Below, one piece after another: positions 1-6,259 of a stretch of 6,876 nt of DNA (position 1 is its first letter; the number at the start of each line of letters is the position of its first letter). The notes below the pieces were generated by a model. The model was not told the origin of the DNA and made no database searches. It saw nothing but the letters and a program-made list of their open reading frames with translations. Location of the stretch: the NCBI GenBank assembly GCA_024762375.1, contig JANTHQ010000095.1:1-6876 (forward strand). Reading direction: 5' to 3'. Made by a program: the position numbers and the translations under genes. Source of the stretch: Anaerolineaceae bacterium. Its GTDB lineage: Bacteria > Chloroflexota > Anaerolineae > 4572-78.

Positions 1-219
1 CTGCACCTCGCGGGGGTGGGTGAGCACGTCGATGCCATCCACCAGCACCGTGCCGCTTTCGGGCTGCAGGTAGCCAGTCAGGGTTTTGATGGTGGTGGTT
101 TTCCCGGCGCCATTCGGACCGAGCAAGCCGACGATTTCGCCATCGTCAATGTGGAAACTGACATCTTTCAGGGCTTGAATTGTCCCGTAAGATTTGCTCA
201 AATGCTGAACGTCAATCAT
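1..219 (-). CDS. ABC transporter ATP-binding protein, ABC-2/GldA type, N-terminal 73 codons only
   Basis: This is the start of a cytoplasmic ATPase that would power an ABC-2-type exporter; the gene runs off the left edge. The 73 visible codons begin with MIDVQHLSKSYG, the usual opening of this family, and include the A-loop tyrosine Y11 and a perfect Walker A, GPNGAGKTT, at residues 34-42. The downstream pattern LTGYLQPESGTVLVDGIDV is also typical. Q-loop, signature and Walker B lie outside the window. The ATG at 219-217 is preceded on its own strand by GGAGG about 5 nt upstream, which fixes the start. It is transcribed divergently from the phn-type genes and looks functionally unrelated: single-NBD proteins with this opening usually pair with ABC-2 membrane proteins in drug, polysaccharide or lipid export. 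The substrate cannot be told from this fragment. Confidence 0.93.
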   Translation of the reverse strand, partial: MIDVQHLSKSYGTIQALKDVSFHIDDGEIVGLLGPNGAGKTTTIKTLTGYLQPESGTVLVDGIDVLTHPREVQ

Positions 220-243
220 AGGCTCCTCCATTCTGCCTGTGGT

Positions 244-271
244 ATTATGTTTTCCACCCTAAATTTTCCAA
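244..271 (-). promoter_or_regulatory. Candidate sigma70-type promoter for the leftward ABC ATPase gene
   Basis: Read on the minus strand, TTGGAA (271-266, four of six matches to TTGACA) is followed after 16 bp by CATAAT (249-244, five of six matches to TATAAT). The predicted start would lie near 237, giving a leader of under 20 nt with the GGAGG ribosome site inside it. Position and spacing are good, but the call rests on consensus matching alone. Confidence 0.4.
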
Positions 272-289
272 CCGGAACATTAAATTAGG
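250..289. repeat. Direct heptamers and nested inverted repeats in the divergent promoter region
   Basis: TTTTCCA occurs at 250-256 and again at 264-270, 14 bp apart, which places the two copies near the same DNA face if helical repeat is considered loosely. The second copy overlaps the short palindrome TTCC-AACC-GGAA (266-277), and outside that CCTAA (258-262) is mirrored by TTAGG (285-289). These overlap the candidate leftward promoter, so they could be an operator. AT-rich DNA yields such patterns by chance, so confidence is low. Confidence 0.25.
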
Positions 290-333
290 TTTAAATGAAT
301 ATTAGAATTGTGTTAATCTTTCCAAAAAAGTTT

Positions 334-362
334 TTGCGTTTAATATTATTATCGACTATAAT
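334..362 (+). promoter_or_regulatory. phnD: Candidate sigma70-type promoter for the LysM-PhnD binding protein gene
   Basis: A perfect TATAAT (-10) lies at 357-362. It is preceded after 17 bp by TTGCGT at 334-339, which matches the -35 consensus only at TTG. The flanking DNA (about 281-365) is strongly AT-rich compared with the genes. The predicted transcript start is near 369, leaving a leader of roughly 107 nt that contains the inverted repeats at 374-431. Confidence 0.55.
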
Positions 363-373
363 AGTGACACGTT

Positions 374-431
374 TGGTGGTTGCTAACCTAAAAAGGCATA
401 GTAATTGCAGAGCAGCAATTACAAATCACCA
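374..431 (+). promoter_or_regulatory. Structured 5' leader: perfect 8-bp hairpin enclosed by a second stem
   Basis: GTAATTGC (401-408) and GCAATTAC (415-422) are exact inverted copies around the 6-nt loop AGAGCA. Outside them, TGGTGGTT (374-381) can pair with AATCACCA (424-431), with one G-T wobble. The whole lies just downstream of the predicted transcript start and about 45 nt before the start codon. It may be an RNA element in the leader or a protein operator. I do not recognise a known riboswitch fold, and there is no U-tract, so it is not a simple terminator. An alternative small hairpin, GGTT-GCT-AACC (378-388), competes with the outer stem, which would allow switching in principle. Confidence 0.4.
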
Positions 432-475
432 GTGGTTCATTCAACCCATAAATTAATAAACAAAAGGAGAGGTTT

Positions 476-1726
476 ATGAAAAGGGTACTGAGTGTTTTGT
501 TACTAGTGGTAATTCTTTTCTCTATGGCCGTCCCGATGGTCGGCGCAGAGGGAGGGACAGATTATGTTGTTCAGAAGGACGACTGGCTGAGTAAATTGGC
601 CGATAAATTCCTGGGGGACATTTTTGCATGGCCCGCCATTTGGGAAGCAACCAACGCCAAAGCCGAAACAGATTCAAGCTATACCCACATTGATAACCCC
701 AATATCATTGAAGTGGGCCAGAAACTCTACATCCCCTCAACTGATGAAGCTGCCGTACTGCTCGCGGCGCAAACACCTGCCGCCGGTGAACTCGGCAGCC
801 CGGAAAACCCGATTCAGGTACTTTTTGTGCCGTCAGTGGACGCGGGCCAAATTGTCAGCGGTGGCGAAGTGATGGCAGACGCTTTGAAACAAGCCACCGG
901 TTTGACCTTTGAGGTTAGTGTGCCGACCAGTTATGCCGCCACCATCGAAGCGATGTGTGCCGCACCCGAAAACACGATGGGCTTCATCCCCGCGTTGGGT
1001 TATGTGTTGGCAAACAATCGCTGTGGCGTGGAAGTTGGCGGCGCAGCCGTGCGCTATGGCTTGTCGTGGTACACGCAGGAATATCTGGTTCAGCGCGACA
1101 GCCCCTATCAATCACTGGCTGATTTGGCAGGCAAAAAATGGGCCGTGCCGGATCGTGGTTCAACGTCCGGGTTCCTCTATCCCAGTGCCGAATTTAAAGC
1201 CAATGGCATCGAACCGGGTGAAATTGTAGAAGCCGGTGGACACGGTGCAGCCGTGCTGGCAGTGTACAACGGCGAAGTGGACTTTGCCACCGCCTACTTC
1301 TCCCCGCCATTGCTGCCCGATGGTAAATGGTATTACGGTATGGATCCCGAACCGTATGACCCGATGACCGCCGCCGCCAACGACAAAGGCAAACTGTATG
1401 CCGGTGATGTCCGTATTTTGGATGCTCGCGCATCTGTGGTCGAAACCGCACCCGATGTTGTGCAAAAAGTCCGCATCCTGAAAATCGGCGATAAAATCCC
1501 GAATGACACCGTCAGCTTTGGCCCCGACTTCCCGCAAGGCTTGCGCACCCGCATTTTGAATGCGCTGGTTGTGTTCGCCGGTTCAGAACAGTGTGAACAG
1601 TCCATCTGCTCCGACCAGTTCTACAACTGGACAGGCGTGGAACCGGTCGGCGACTCGTTCTATGACCCCGTCCGCAAACTGATTGACGTGCTGGGTTATA
1701 CCGAAGAAGACATTTTTGGTGGTTGA
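476..1726 (+). CDS. phnD: PhnD-family ABC substrate-binding protein with N-terminal LysM domain, secreted
   Basis: This is the extracytoplasmic binding protein of a phosphonate/phosphite-class importer, 416 residues against roughly 300-340 for usual PhnD proteins. The start ATG has AAGGAG at 464-469, 6 nt upstream. Residues 1-24 form a signal peptide (KR, a hydrophobic core, cleavage likely after VGA). There is no lipobox cysteine, so it is not a lipoprotein. Residues 29-87 form a LysM domain: it opens with YVVQKDDWLSKLADKFLGD and ends with NPNIIEVGQKLYIP. A short linker leads to the PhnD domain from residue 107 (GSPENPIQVLFVPS). This domain contains the phosphonate-binding loop region STSGFLYP (229-236), a GGHGAAV segment (254-260, H256) and the NGEVD motif (265-269). 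Four cysteines (C161, C183, C373, C378) could form two disulfides. The ligand is uncertain: phosphonate, phosphite and phosphate-ester-like compounds are all possible. A terminator directly follows, so this gene may be made in excess over the transporter genes. Confidence 0.9.
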   Translation: MKRVLSVLLLVVILFSMAVPMVGAEGGTDYVVQKDDWLSKLADKFLGDIFAWPAIWEATNAKAETDSSYTHIDNPNIIEVGQKLYIPSTDEAAVLLAAQTPAAGELGSPENPIQVLFVPSVDAGQIVSGGEVMADALKQATGLTFEVSVPTSYAATIEAMCAAPENTMGFIPALGYVLANNRCGVEVGGAAVRYGLSWYTQEYLVQRDSPYQSLADLAGKKWAVPDRGSTSGFLYPSAEFKANGIEPGEIVEAGGHGAAVLAVYNGEVDFATAYFSPPLLPDGKWYYGMDPEPYDPMTAAANDKGKLYAGDVRILDARASVVETAPDVVQKVRILKIGDKIPNDTVSFGPDFPQGLRTRILNALVVFAGSEQCEQSICSDQFYNWTGVEPVGDSFYDPVRKLIDVLGYTEEDIFGG

Positions 1727-1768
1727 TACCGGGACACAACACACTGCGAGTTAGTATAGAATAACCGT

Positions 1769-1806
1769 GTTGGGTGGGAAGGTATCCCCTTCCTGCCCAA
1801 CTTTTT
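1769..1806 (+). terminator. Intrinsic terminator after the binding-protein gene
   Basis: Positions 1769-1782 pair with 1788-1801 in a continuous 14-bp stem (two G-T wobbles) with the 5-nt loop TATCC. TTTTT follows at once (1802-1806). This is a textbook rho-independent terminator, 42 nt after the stop codon. It separates the binding protein gene from the ATPase and permease genes, and partial read-through would favour excess binding protein. Confidence 0.85.
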
Positions 1807-1836
1807 GTAACTTTCTGACGTTACGCAGTTTAAAAT

Positions 1837-1864
1837 TTGACACGGATTAACATTCCGGTATACG
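1837..1864 (+). promoter_or_regulatory. Candidate promoter for the phnC-phnE-ATPase-hydrolase operon
   Basis: A perfect TTGACA (1837-1842) is followed after 16 bp by TATACG (1859-1864, four of six matches). It lies just past the terminator and before the phnC-like gene, where a new promoter would be needed. The predicted transcript would start near 1871, so its leader of about 185 nt would include the GC-rich palindrome at 1892-1920. The -10 is imperfect. Confidence 0.45.
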
Positions 1865-1872
1865 AAATTTTG

Positions 1873-1937
1873 CCCCCTCGCTCTCTCTCACTCCCCCCTT
1901 CCCCATATGGGAAGGGGGGACACAGGGGGGATGGGGG
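1873..1937. repeat. C/G-rich palindromic intergenic element, likely a dispersed repeat
   Basis: The core at 1892-1920 is an exact 12-bp inverted repeat: TCCCCCCTTCCC (1892-1903), loop CATAT, then GGGAAGGGGGGA (1909-1920). It is flanked on the left by a CCCCC run (1873-1877) and a CT-rich stretch, and on the right by GGGGGG (1925-1930) and GGGGG (1933-1937), so outer arms can also pair. This layout resembles dispersed intergenic palindromes seen in many Chloroflexota and cyanobacterial genomes; that comparison is from memory, and the copy number cannot be judged from one window. It has no T-tract, so it is not a standard terminator, but as RNA it would form a very stable stem in the leader of the following operon. 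Confidence 0.6.
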
Positions 1938-1958
1938 AAACCGAAAATATCCGGTTTT
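1938..1958. other. Short inverted repeat before phnC; remainder of the 1727-2056 gap has no gene
   Basis: AAACCG (1938-1943) and CGGTTT (1952-1957) form a 6-bp stem with an 8-nt loop, ending in a four-T run. It could be a weak terminator-like hairpin or a relic of the adjacent palindrome. Apart from this, the terminator, the promoter candidate and the palindrome, the 330-nt gap between the binding protein and ATPase genes shows no coding potential that I can support. Confidence 0.25.
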
Positions 1959-2056
1959 CGCCCAAAATTTAGTCATTTTTGATTTTGTTAAATCTCAGAC
2001 TGCGTAAGGTGAGTAACTTTGCACATTTCATCAACCCGCATTGGGGGATGTTTTTT

Positions 2057-2806
2057 ATGCTCGAAATTAAACACTTGACCAAAATTTATGATAACACGGT
2101 GCTGGCGTTGGATGACGTGAGTTTCACCGTACCACAGGGGCAGTTTCTGGCGGTTGTCGGGTTGAGCGGTTCCGGAAAATCCACGCTGCTGCGCTGTATC
2201 AACCGCCTCATCGAACCGACCTCCGGGCAGGTAATTTTGGATGGCATCGATGTGACCGCCGCCCAACCCGATGAATTGCGCCGCATTCGTCGCCGCATCG
2301 GCATGATATTCCAGCATTTCAATTTGGTGCTCCGTTCGCCGGTGATAACCAATGTGCTGGCGGGACGGCTCGGTTACACCAACCCGATGTGGAGTCTCAT
2401 CAACCGTTTTTCAAAAGAAGATATTGCGATGGCGCTCAAACAACTCGACCGGGTGGGCATTAAAGACAAAGCTTATGTTCGCGCCGATGAATTGAGCGGT
2501 GGGCAACAGCAGCGAGTGGGTATCGCCCGCGCATTGATGCAAGAGCCGTCCATTATGCTCGCCGATGAACCGGTCGCCAGCCTCGACCCGGTGCTGGCGC
2601 ACAGCATCATGCAATACCTGGAACAACTGCGCGATGAAGGCATCACCGTCATTTGCAGTTTGCACTTTTTAGATTTGGTGCAGCGGTATGCGGACCGGGT
2701 GGTTGCATTAAAAGATGGAAATCTGGTGTTTGATGGTTCGCCGCAAGAAATTGATGACGAACGTTTCAAGGAAATTTACGGAGAGGAAGCGCAGCGAATT
2801 GGTTAA
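2057..2806 (+). CDS. phnC: PhnC-like phosphonate/phosphite ABC transporter ATP-binding protein
   Basis: This is the cytoplasmic ATPase that drives the Phn-type importer, 249 residues, a normal length for PhnC. Domains are complete: A-loop Y11, Walker A GLSGSGKST (35-43), Q-loop Q86 in MIFQHFNLV, signature LSGGQQQR (146-153), Walker B IMLADEP (166-172, catalytic E171), D-loop SLDP (175-178) and H-loop H203. The segments RSPVITNVLAGRLGY (93-107) and SLHFLDLVQRYADR (from 201) are typical of PhnC and separate it from other importers' ATPases. The ATG at 2057 is chosen because GGGGGA lies 8 nt upstream. An ATG at 2048 and a TTG at 1979 are in frame but have no suitable ribosome site, and the extra residues look unlike the family. 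The gene is first in the operon, 33 nt before the permease gene. Confidence 0.92.
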   Translation: MLEIKHLTKIYDNTVLALDDVSFTVPQGQFLAVVGLSGSGKSTLLRCINRLIEPTSGQVILDGIDVTAAQPDELRRIRRRIGMIFQHFNLVLRSPVITNVLAGRLGYTNPMWSLINRFSKEDIAMALKQLDRVGIKDKAYVRADELSGGQQQRVGIARALMQEPSIMLADEPVASLDPVLAHSIMQYLEQLRDEGITVICSLHFLDLVQRYADRVVALKDGNLVFDGSPQEIDDERFKEIYGEEAQRIG

Positions 2807-2839
2807 CACCAATCATCACTGCGAAGGTAGGTGCCACCA

Positions 2840-4669
2840 ATGAACAAATCATCGCCAAGTTTTTTGCGCATTTTGGGCCGGATTGCGTTAGTCGTTGCCA
2901 TCATTATCGTGTATGCGTTTGGCCTGCAAGTGACAAAAGTCGATTTAGAGAAGCCGCAGGAAGCCAAACGTCAAGAGCAATTGACAAATATTTTGCGCGG
3001 GCTGGCGCATCCCGATTTGATAAGTTACGAAATTGACCGTCTCACGGTTGATGCCCCCATCATCGTTCCGTGTACCGGGACGCCGCCCCCCATCCCCCCC
3101 GCAGAAGCCGGACAACCGACAATTTCACTTTCGAGCTATTGCGCGCAACCCGGCGAGAAAATTACGGTTACCGGTACCGGCTTCGGACCGGGCGAAGATG
3201 TTTTCATCTTCTTTGTGCCATTTGCACCCACCGTCAAAGATGAAGTCGAATTGAAGCTGGCAAGCAACACCGTAACTACCAATTCCGACGGCACATTTTC
3301 AGAAGAAGTAACGTTAAAATCAGACCGGTTGTCGGAAAATGTCCAAAAAATCCGAGCCGTGGTGAACCGGCGCGTTGGCGCGCCGCAACCGAGTGAAGCG
3401 CTGAAACAGACGTGGGAGAAAATCATCGAAACCGTCTTTTTGGCGTTCATTGCGACCACTTTCGGCGTGATTTTAGCTGTGCCTATCAGCTTTTTGGCGG
3501 CGCGAAACCTGATGCTTCAGGTAACCAGCAACTTTACCCGGTTTATGGCCTCGCTGGTCATCATGCCCATTGGCGGCTATCTGGGATATTTGATTGTCGT
3601 GAAACTGGCTGCGGTCGGCGCACAACTGGTTGGGGCCGGGCCACCACCGGGCGAGACTGCGCTGTGGGCGCTGCCGCTGGTCGGATTGGCAGTGGCACAA
3701 GCAGCCTCATCGAGCAACACCTTCTGGAAAACCATCCAGCGCTGGGTGTTGGCCATAATTATCGCCGCGGTTGCAGTTGTGCTGCTTTCTGCGTTGGGGC
3801 AACTGGGGCGTCAAACCGGGTTGACCCTGAAACAAACACTCGGCGCATGGTCATTCTTCGGCAATTTCTTGCTCATTTTCTCTGATGCGATTGTGCTCGG
3901 TTTACCGGCGTTGGGTGCATTTGTCGGACTGTTCTCTCTCAATCCGCCGATGAATCGCATTTTGGAGCCGTTGCTGCCAAAATTGCCCCGATTGACAAAA
4001 CGCATTCTGGCTTTCGTGCTGGCGGCACTGGCCGGCGCAATTTTATTCGGGCTGATTGCGGCCACATTAAACTGGTTTTATGAATTTGGCGAACTGTCAC
4101 AGGTCATTGTTTGGCCGGCTATCATCGGCGCCGTATTGCTGGCCGTACTCGCGCTGGTTATTGACCCCGACCGCGAAATTCCCACCGGAATGTTTGTCTA
4201 TTATGTACTTCGTACTATAATGAACACGTTTCGCTCGATTGAGCCACTGGTAATGGTGGTGGCGTTTGCGGTGTGGGTTGGCATCGGTCCATTTGCCGGG
4301 GTTATGGCACTGGGATTGCACACCATCGTCGCGCTGGGCAAACTCTATTCCGAGCAGGTAGAAAACATCTCTACCGGGCCCATCGAAGCCATTACCGCCA
4401 CAGGCGCAAATCGACTGCAAACCATTATTTACGCCGTGATTCCTCAGATTGTGCCGCCGTACATCGCGTTTACGTTATACCGGTGGGACATCAACGTGCG
4501 TATGTCCACCATCATCGGGTTTGGTGGCGGCGGTGGTATCGGCTTTTTACTCAGCCAAAACATCAATTTGCTAAAATATCGACAGGCAAGCGTCAACATG
4601 ATTGCTATCGCAATCGTGGTCGCCAGTCTCGATTATCTCAGCGCAAAAGTGCGCGAAAAAATCACCTGA
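2840..4669 (+). CDS. phnE: PhnE-like ABC permease, enlarged by an Ig-like ectodomain and extra membrane helices
   Basis: This is the membrane channel subunit of the Phn-type importer, 609 residues against about 260-280 for ordinary PhnE. TM1 is at about 13-30. Residues 31-192 are extracytoplasmic: a proline-rich linker, then an IPT/TIG- or Ig-like domain near 92-178 with GEKITVTGTGFGPGED (105-120) and a strand pair around NSDGTFSEEVTL. The only two cysteines in the protein (C78, C101) lie here and could form a disulfide. The PhnE core resumes at ETVFLAFIATTFGVILAVP (197-215), ends at AARN, and continues near 452 with YYVLRTIMNTFRS. Between these, residues about 226-450 hold six further predicted helices. 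The coupling (EAA-type) loop GPIEAITATGANRLQ (513-527), followed by LYRWDINVR and a GGGGGIGF run, is clear PhnE. The ATG at 2840 is preferred over the in-frame GTG at 2831 because AGGTG lies 6 nt upstream. The permease probably works as a homodimer with PhnC. Confidence 0.88.
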   Translation: MNKSSPSFLRILGRIALVVAIIIVYAFGLQVTKVDLEKPQEAKRQEQLTNILRGLAHPDLISYEIDRLTVDAPIIVPCTGTPPPIPPAEAGQPTISLSSYCAQPGEKITVTGTGFGPGEDVFIFFVPFAPTVKDEVELKLASNTVTTNSDGTFSEEVTLKSDRLSENVQKIRAVVNRRVGAPQPSEALKQTWEKIIETVFLAFIATTFGVILAVPISFLAARNLMLQVTSNFTRFMASLVIMPIGGYLGYLIVVKLAAVGAQLVGAGPPPGETALWALPLVGLAVAQAASSSNTFWKTIQRWVLAIIIAAVAVVLLSALGQLGRQTGLTLKQTLGAWSFFGNFLLIFSDAIVLGLPALGAFVGLFSLNPPMNRILEPLLPKLPRLTKRILAFVLAALAGAILFGLIAATLNWFYEFGELSQVIVWPAIIGAVLLAVLALVIDPDREIPTGMFVYYVLRTIMNTFRSIEPLVMVVAFAVWVGIGPFAGVMALGLHTIVALGKLYSEQVENISTGPIEAITATGANRLQTIIYAVIPQIVPPYIAFTLYRWDINVRMSTIIGFGGGGGIGFLLSQNINLLKYRQASVNMIAIAIVVASLDYLSAKVREKIT

Positions 4670-4702
4670 TGGTGCTTGCCATCACACAGACGAGGGTTCT
4701 TT

Positions 4703-6259
4703 ATGCCGGATATTCCCGTTCTTGAATTGCGCGGAATCACCAAACAGTTTCCGGGCGTATTGGCGAATGATAATGTTAATCTAACCCTGATGCCGGGCGA
4801 AATTCACGCGCTGCTCGGCGAAAACGGCGCGGGCAAAACCACGCTGATGAACATTTTGTACGGGTTGTACAAACCCACCAAAGGCGAAATTTTCATTCGT
4901 GGCAACCGGGTTGAAATTCACGGCCCGACCGATGCCATCGCGCAGGGGATTGGGATGGTTCACCAGCATTTTATGCTCGTGCCGGTGCTCACTGTTGCCG
5001 AAAATGTGATGCTGGGGCAGGAAACCATCAAAAACGGCATCTTTCTCGACAAACATTCCGTCGCCAGCCAAATCCGCGAAATTTCTGCCCAGCACGGGTT
5101 GGATGTTGACCCCAAGGCCTATATCAAAGATTTGCCGGTCGGTGTGCAGCAGCGGGTAGAAATCATAAAAGTACTCTATCGCAATGCCGATATTCTCATT
5201 CTCGATGAGCCAACCGCCGTATTGACCCCGCAGGAAGTGGAAGAACTGTTTAACATCCTGCAATCGCTGGTTGCCAAAGGCATTTCCATCATTTTCATCA
5301 CCCACAAATTAAAAGAAGTGCTGGCCGTTGCCGACCGCATTACCGTGTTGCGGCGCGGAAAAACTGTTGGAACCGTCACGCCGGAAGAATCCACCGAGCA
5401 ATCGCTCGCGGAATTGATGGTCGGGCGTGCGGTGGAACTGACCGTGCACAAAGATGAAGCCCACCCGCAGGAACCGGTACTTTCGGTGCGAAATTTGGTG
5501 GTGAAAGACGACCGCGAAAATATCACCGTCAACGGCATTTCATTCACACTCCGTGCCGGAGAAGTGCTGGGTGTCGCCGGGGTGCAGGGCAATGGGCAAA
5601 CAGAACTGGTCGAAGCGTTGACCGGCATGCGGCAAGTTTATACCGGCTCTATCCGGCTGCTGGGCAAAGAAATCGCCAATGCTACCCCGCGCGCGGTTAC
5701 CGAAATGGGTGTGGGCCACGTGCCGGAAGACCGCCAGCGAGACGGGCTGGTACTCAGCTATCCCATCAAAGACAACATGGTATTGAACACATACTATCGC
5801 CCGCCGTTTGCGCGGGGGGTAGTGATGGATGAAGAAAAAATCATCGAAGAGGCAGAAAAACGGGTGAAGGAATATGACGTTCGCACACCGAGCATTTTTG
5901 CCACCGCCGGAACACTCTCCGGCGGCAACCAGCAAAAAGTAATTGTGGCCCGCGAATTTTCACGCCCGAACAAATTGCTCATCGCCTCGCAGCCGACTCG
6001 CGGGCTGGATGTCGGTTCCATTGAATACATCCACCGCCGCATTGTTGAACAGCGTGATGGCGGCACGGCCGTGCTGCTGGTTTCGACCGAATTGGACGAA
6101 ATCCGCGCGCTGTCTGACCGTATCGCGGTAATGTTTGAAGGTAAAATTGTGGCTGTCGTTAAAGCCGCCGATGTGACAAAAGAACAGTTGGGGCTGTTGA
6201 TGGCCGGAGCCACACCGAAAGATATGCCCGCTTCTGCGGCGGTGGCGCTGCCAGAATGA
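4703..6259 (+). CDS. Double-NBD ABC ATPase, NupO/YufO-like (nucleoside or simple-sugar uptake)
   Basis: This is a fused two-domain ATPase, 518 residues, normal for the nucleoside/sugar importer class (NupO/YufO, RbsA, MglA). NBD1 has Walker A GENGAGKTT (39-47), Q88 within MVHQHFMLVPVLTVAENV, a modified signature LPVGVQQR (144-151), Walker B ILILDEPTAVLTP (from 164, E169) and H201. NBD2 has a degenerate Walker A GVQGNGQT (293-300), a good signature LSGGNQQK (405-412) and ASQPTRGLD (428-436), where Q430 replaces the catalytic Glu. This asymmetry is normal for the family. The HQHFMLVP and PTAVLTPQEV patterns fit the NupO/BMP-associated branch better than RbsA. The ATG at 4703 has GAGGG 6 nt upstream; the in-frame TTG at 4676 has no such site. 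The gene starts 33 nt after phnE and overlaps the nucleoside hydrolase by ATGA. The two permeases and the binding protein it needs are not in the window. The substrate is inferred from family and neighbour. Confidence 0.9.
   Translation: MPDIPVLELRGITKQFPGVLANDNVNLTLMPGEIHALLGENGAGKTTLMNILYGLYKPTKGEIFIRGNRVEIHGPTDAIAQGIGMVHQHFMLVPVLTVAENVMLGQETIKNGIFLDKHSVASQIREISAQHGLDVDPKAYIKDLPVGVQQRVEIIKVLYRNADILILDEPTAVLTPQEVEELFNILQSLVAKGISIIFITHKLKEVLAVADRITVLRRGKTVGTVTPEESTEQSLAELMVGRAVELTVHKDEAHPQEPVLSVRNLVVKDDRENITVNGISFTLRAGEVLGVAGVQGNGQTELVEALTGMRQVYTGSIRLLGKEIANATPRAVTEMGVGHVPEDRQRDGLVLSYPIKDNMVLNTYYRPPFARGVVMDEEKIIEEAEKRVKEYDVRTPSIFATAGTLSGGNQQKVIVAREFSRPNKLLIASQPTRGLDVGSIEYIHRRIVEQRDGGTAVLLVSTELDEIRALSDRIAVMFEGKIVAVVKAADVTKEQLGLLMAGATPKDMPASAAVALPE

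Noticed and set aside
16..288. Plus-strand open frame of 90 codons at the left edge
   Set aside because: It lies antisense to the clear ABC ATPase gene (Walker A on the minus strand), has no ribosome site and resembles no protein family.
1861..1960. CRISPR array or insertion-sequence end
   Set aside because: There are no regularly spaced direct repeats, no transposase fragments and no target duplications; the signal is one palindrome with flanking homopolymer runs.
1979..2056. N-terminal extension of the PhnC-like protein from TTG 1979 or ATG 2048
   Set aside because: The extra residues do not fit the family, and only the ATG at 2057 has a G-rich ribosome site at proper distance.
4669..4725. 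Tiny frame starting at the ATG that overlaps the phnE stop (TGATG), 18 codons
   Set aside because: No family resemblance and no separate ribosome site; it overlaps the true start of the NupO-like ATPase, which has its own GAGGG site.
5579..6010. Degenerate Walker A and missing catalytic Glu (Q430) in the second ATPase domain
   Set aside because: It looks like decay but is the normal state of NBD2 in the NupO/RbsA-type family, so it is not a broken gene.
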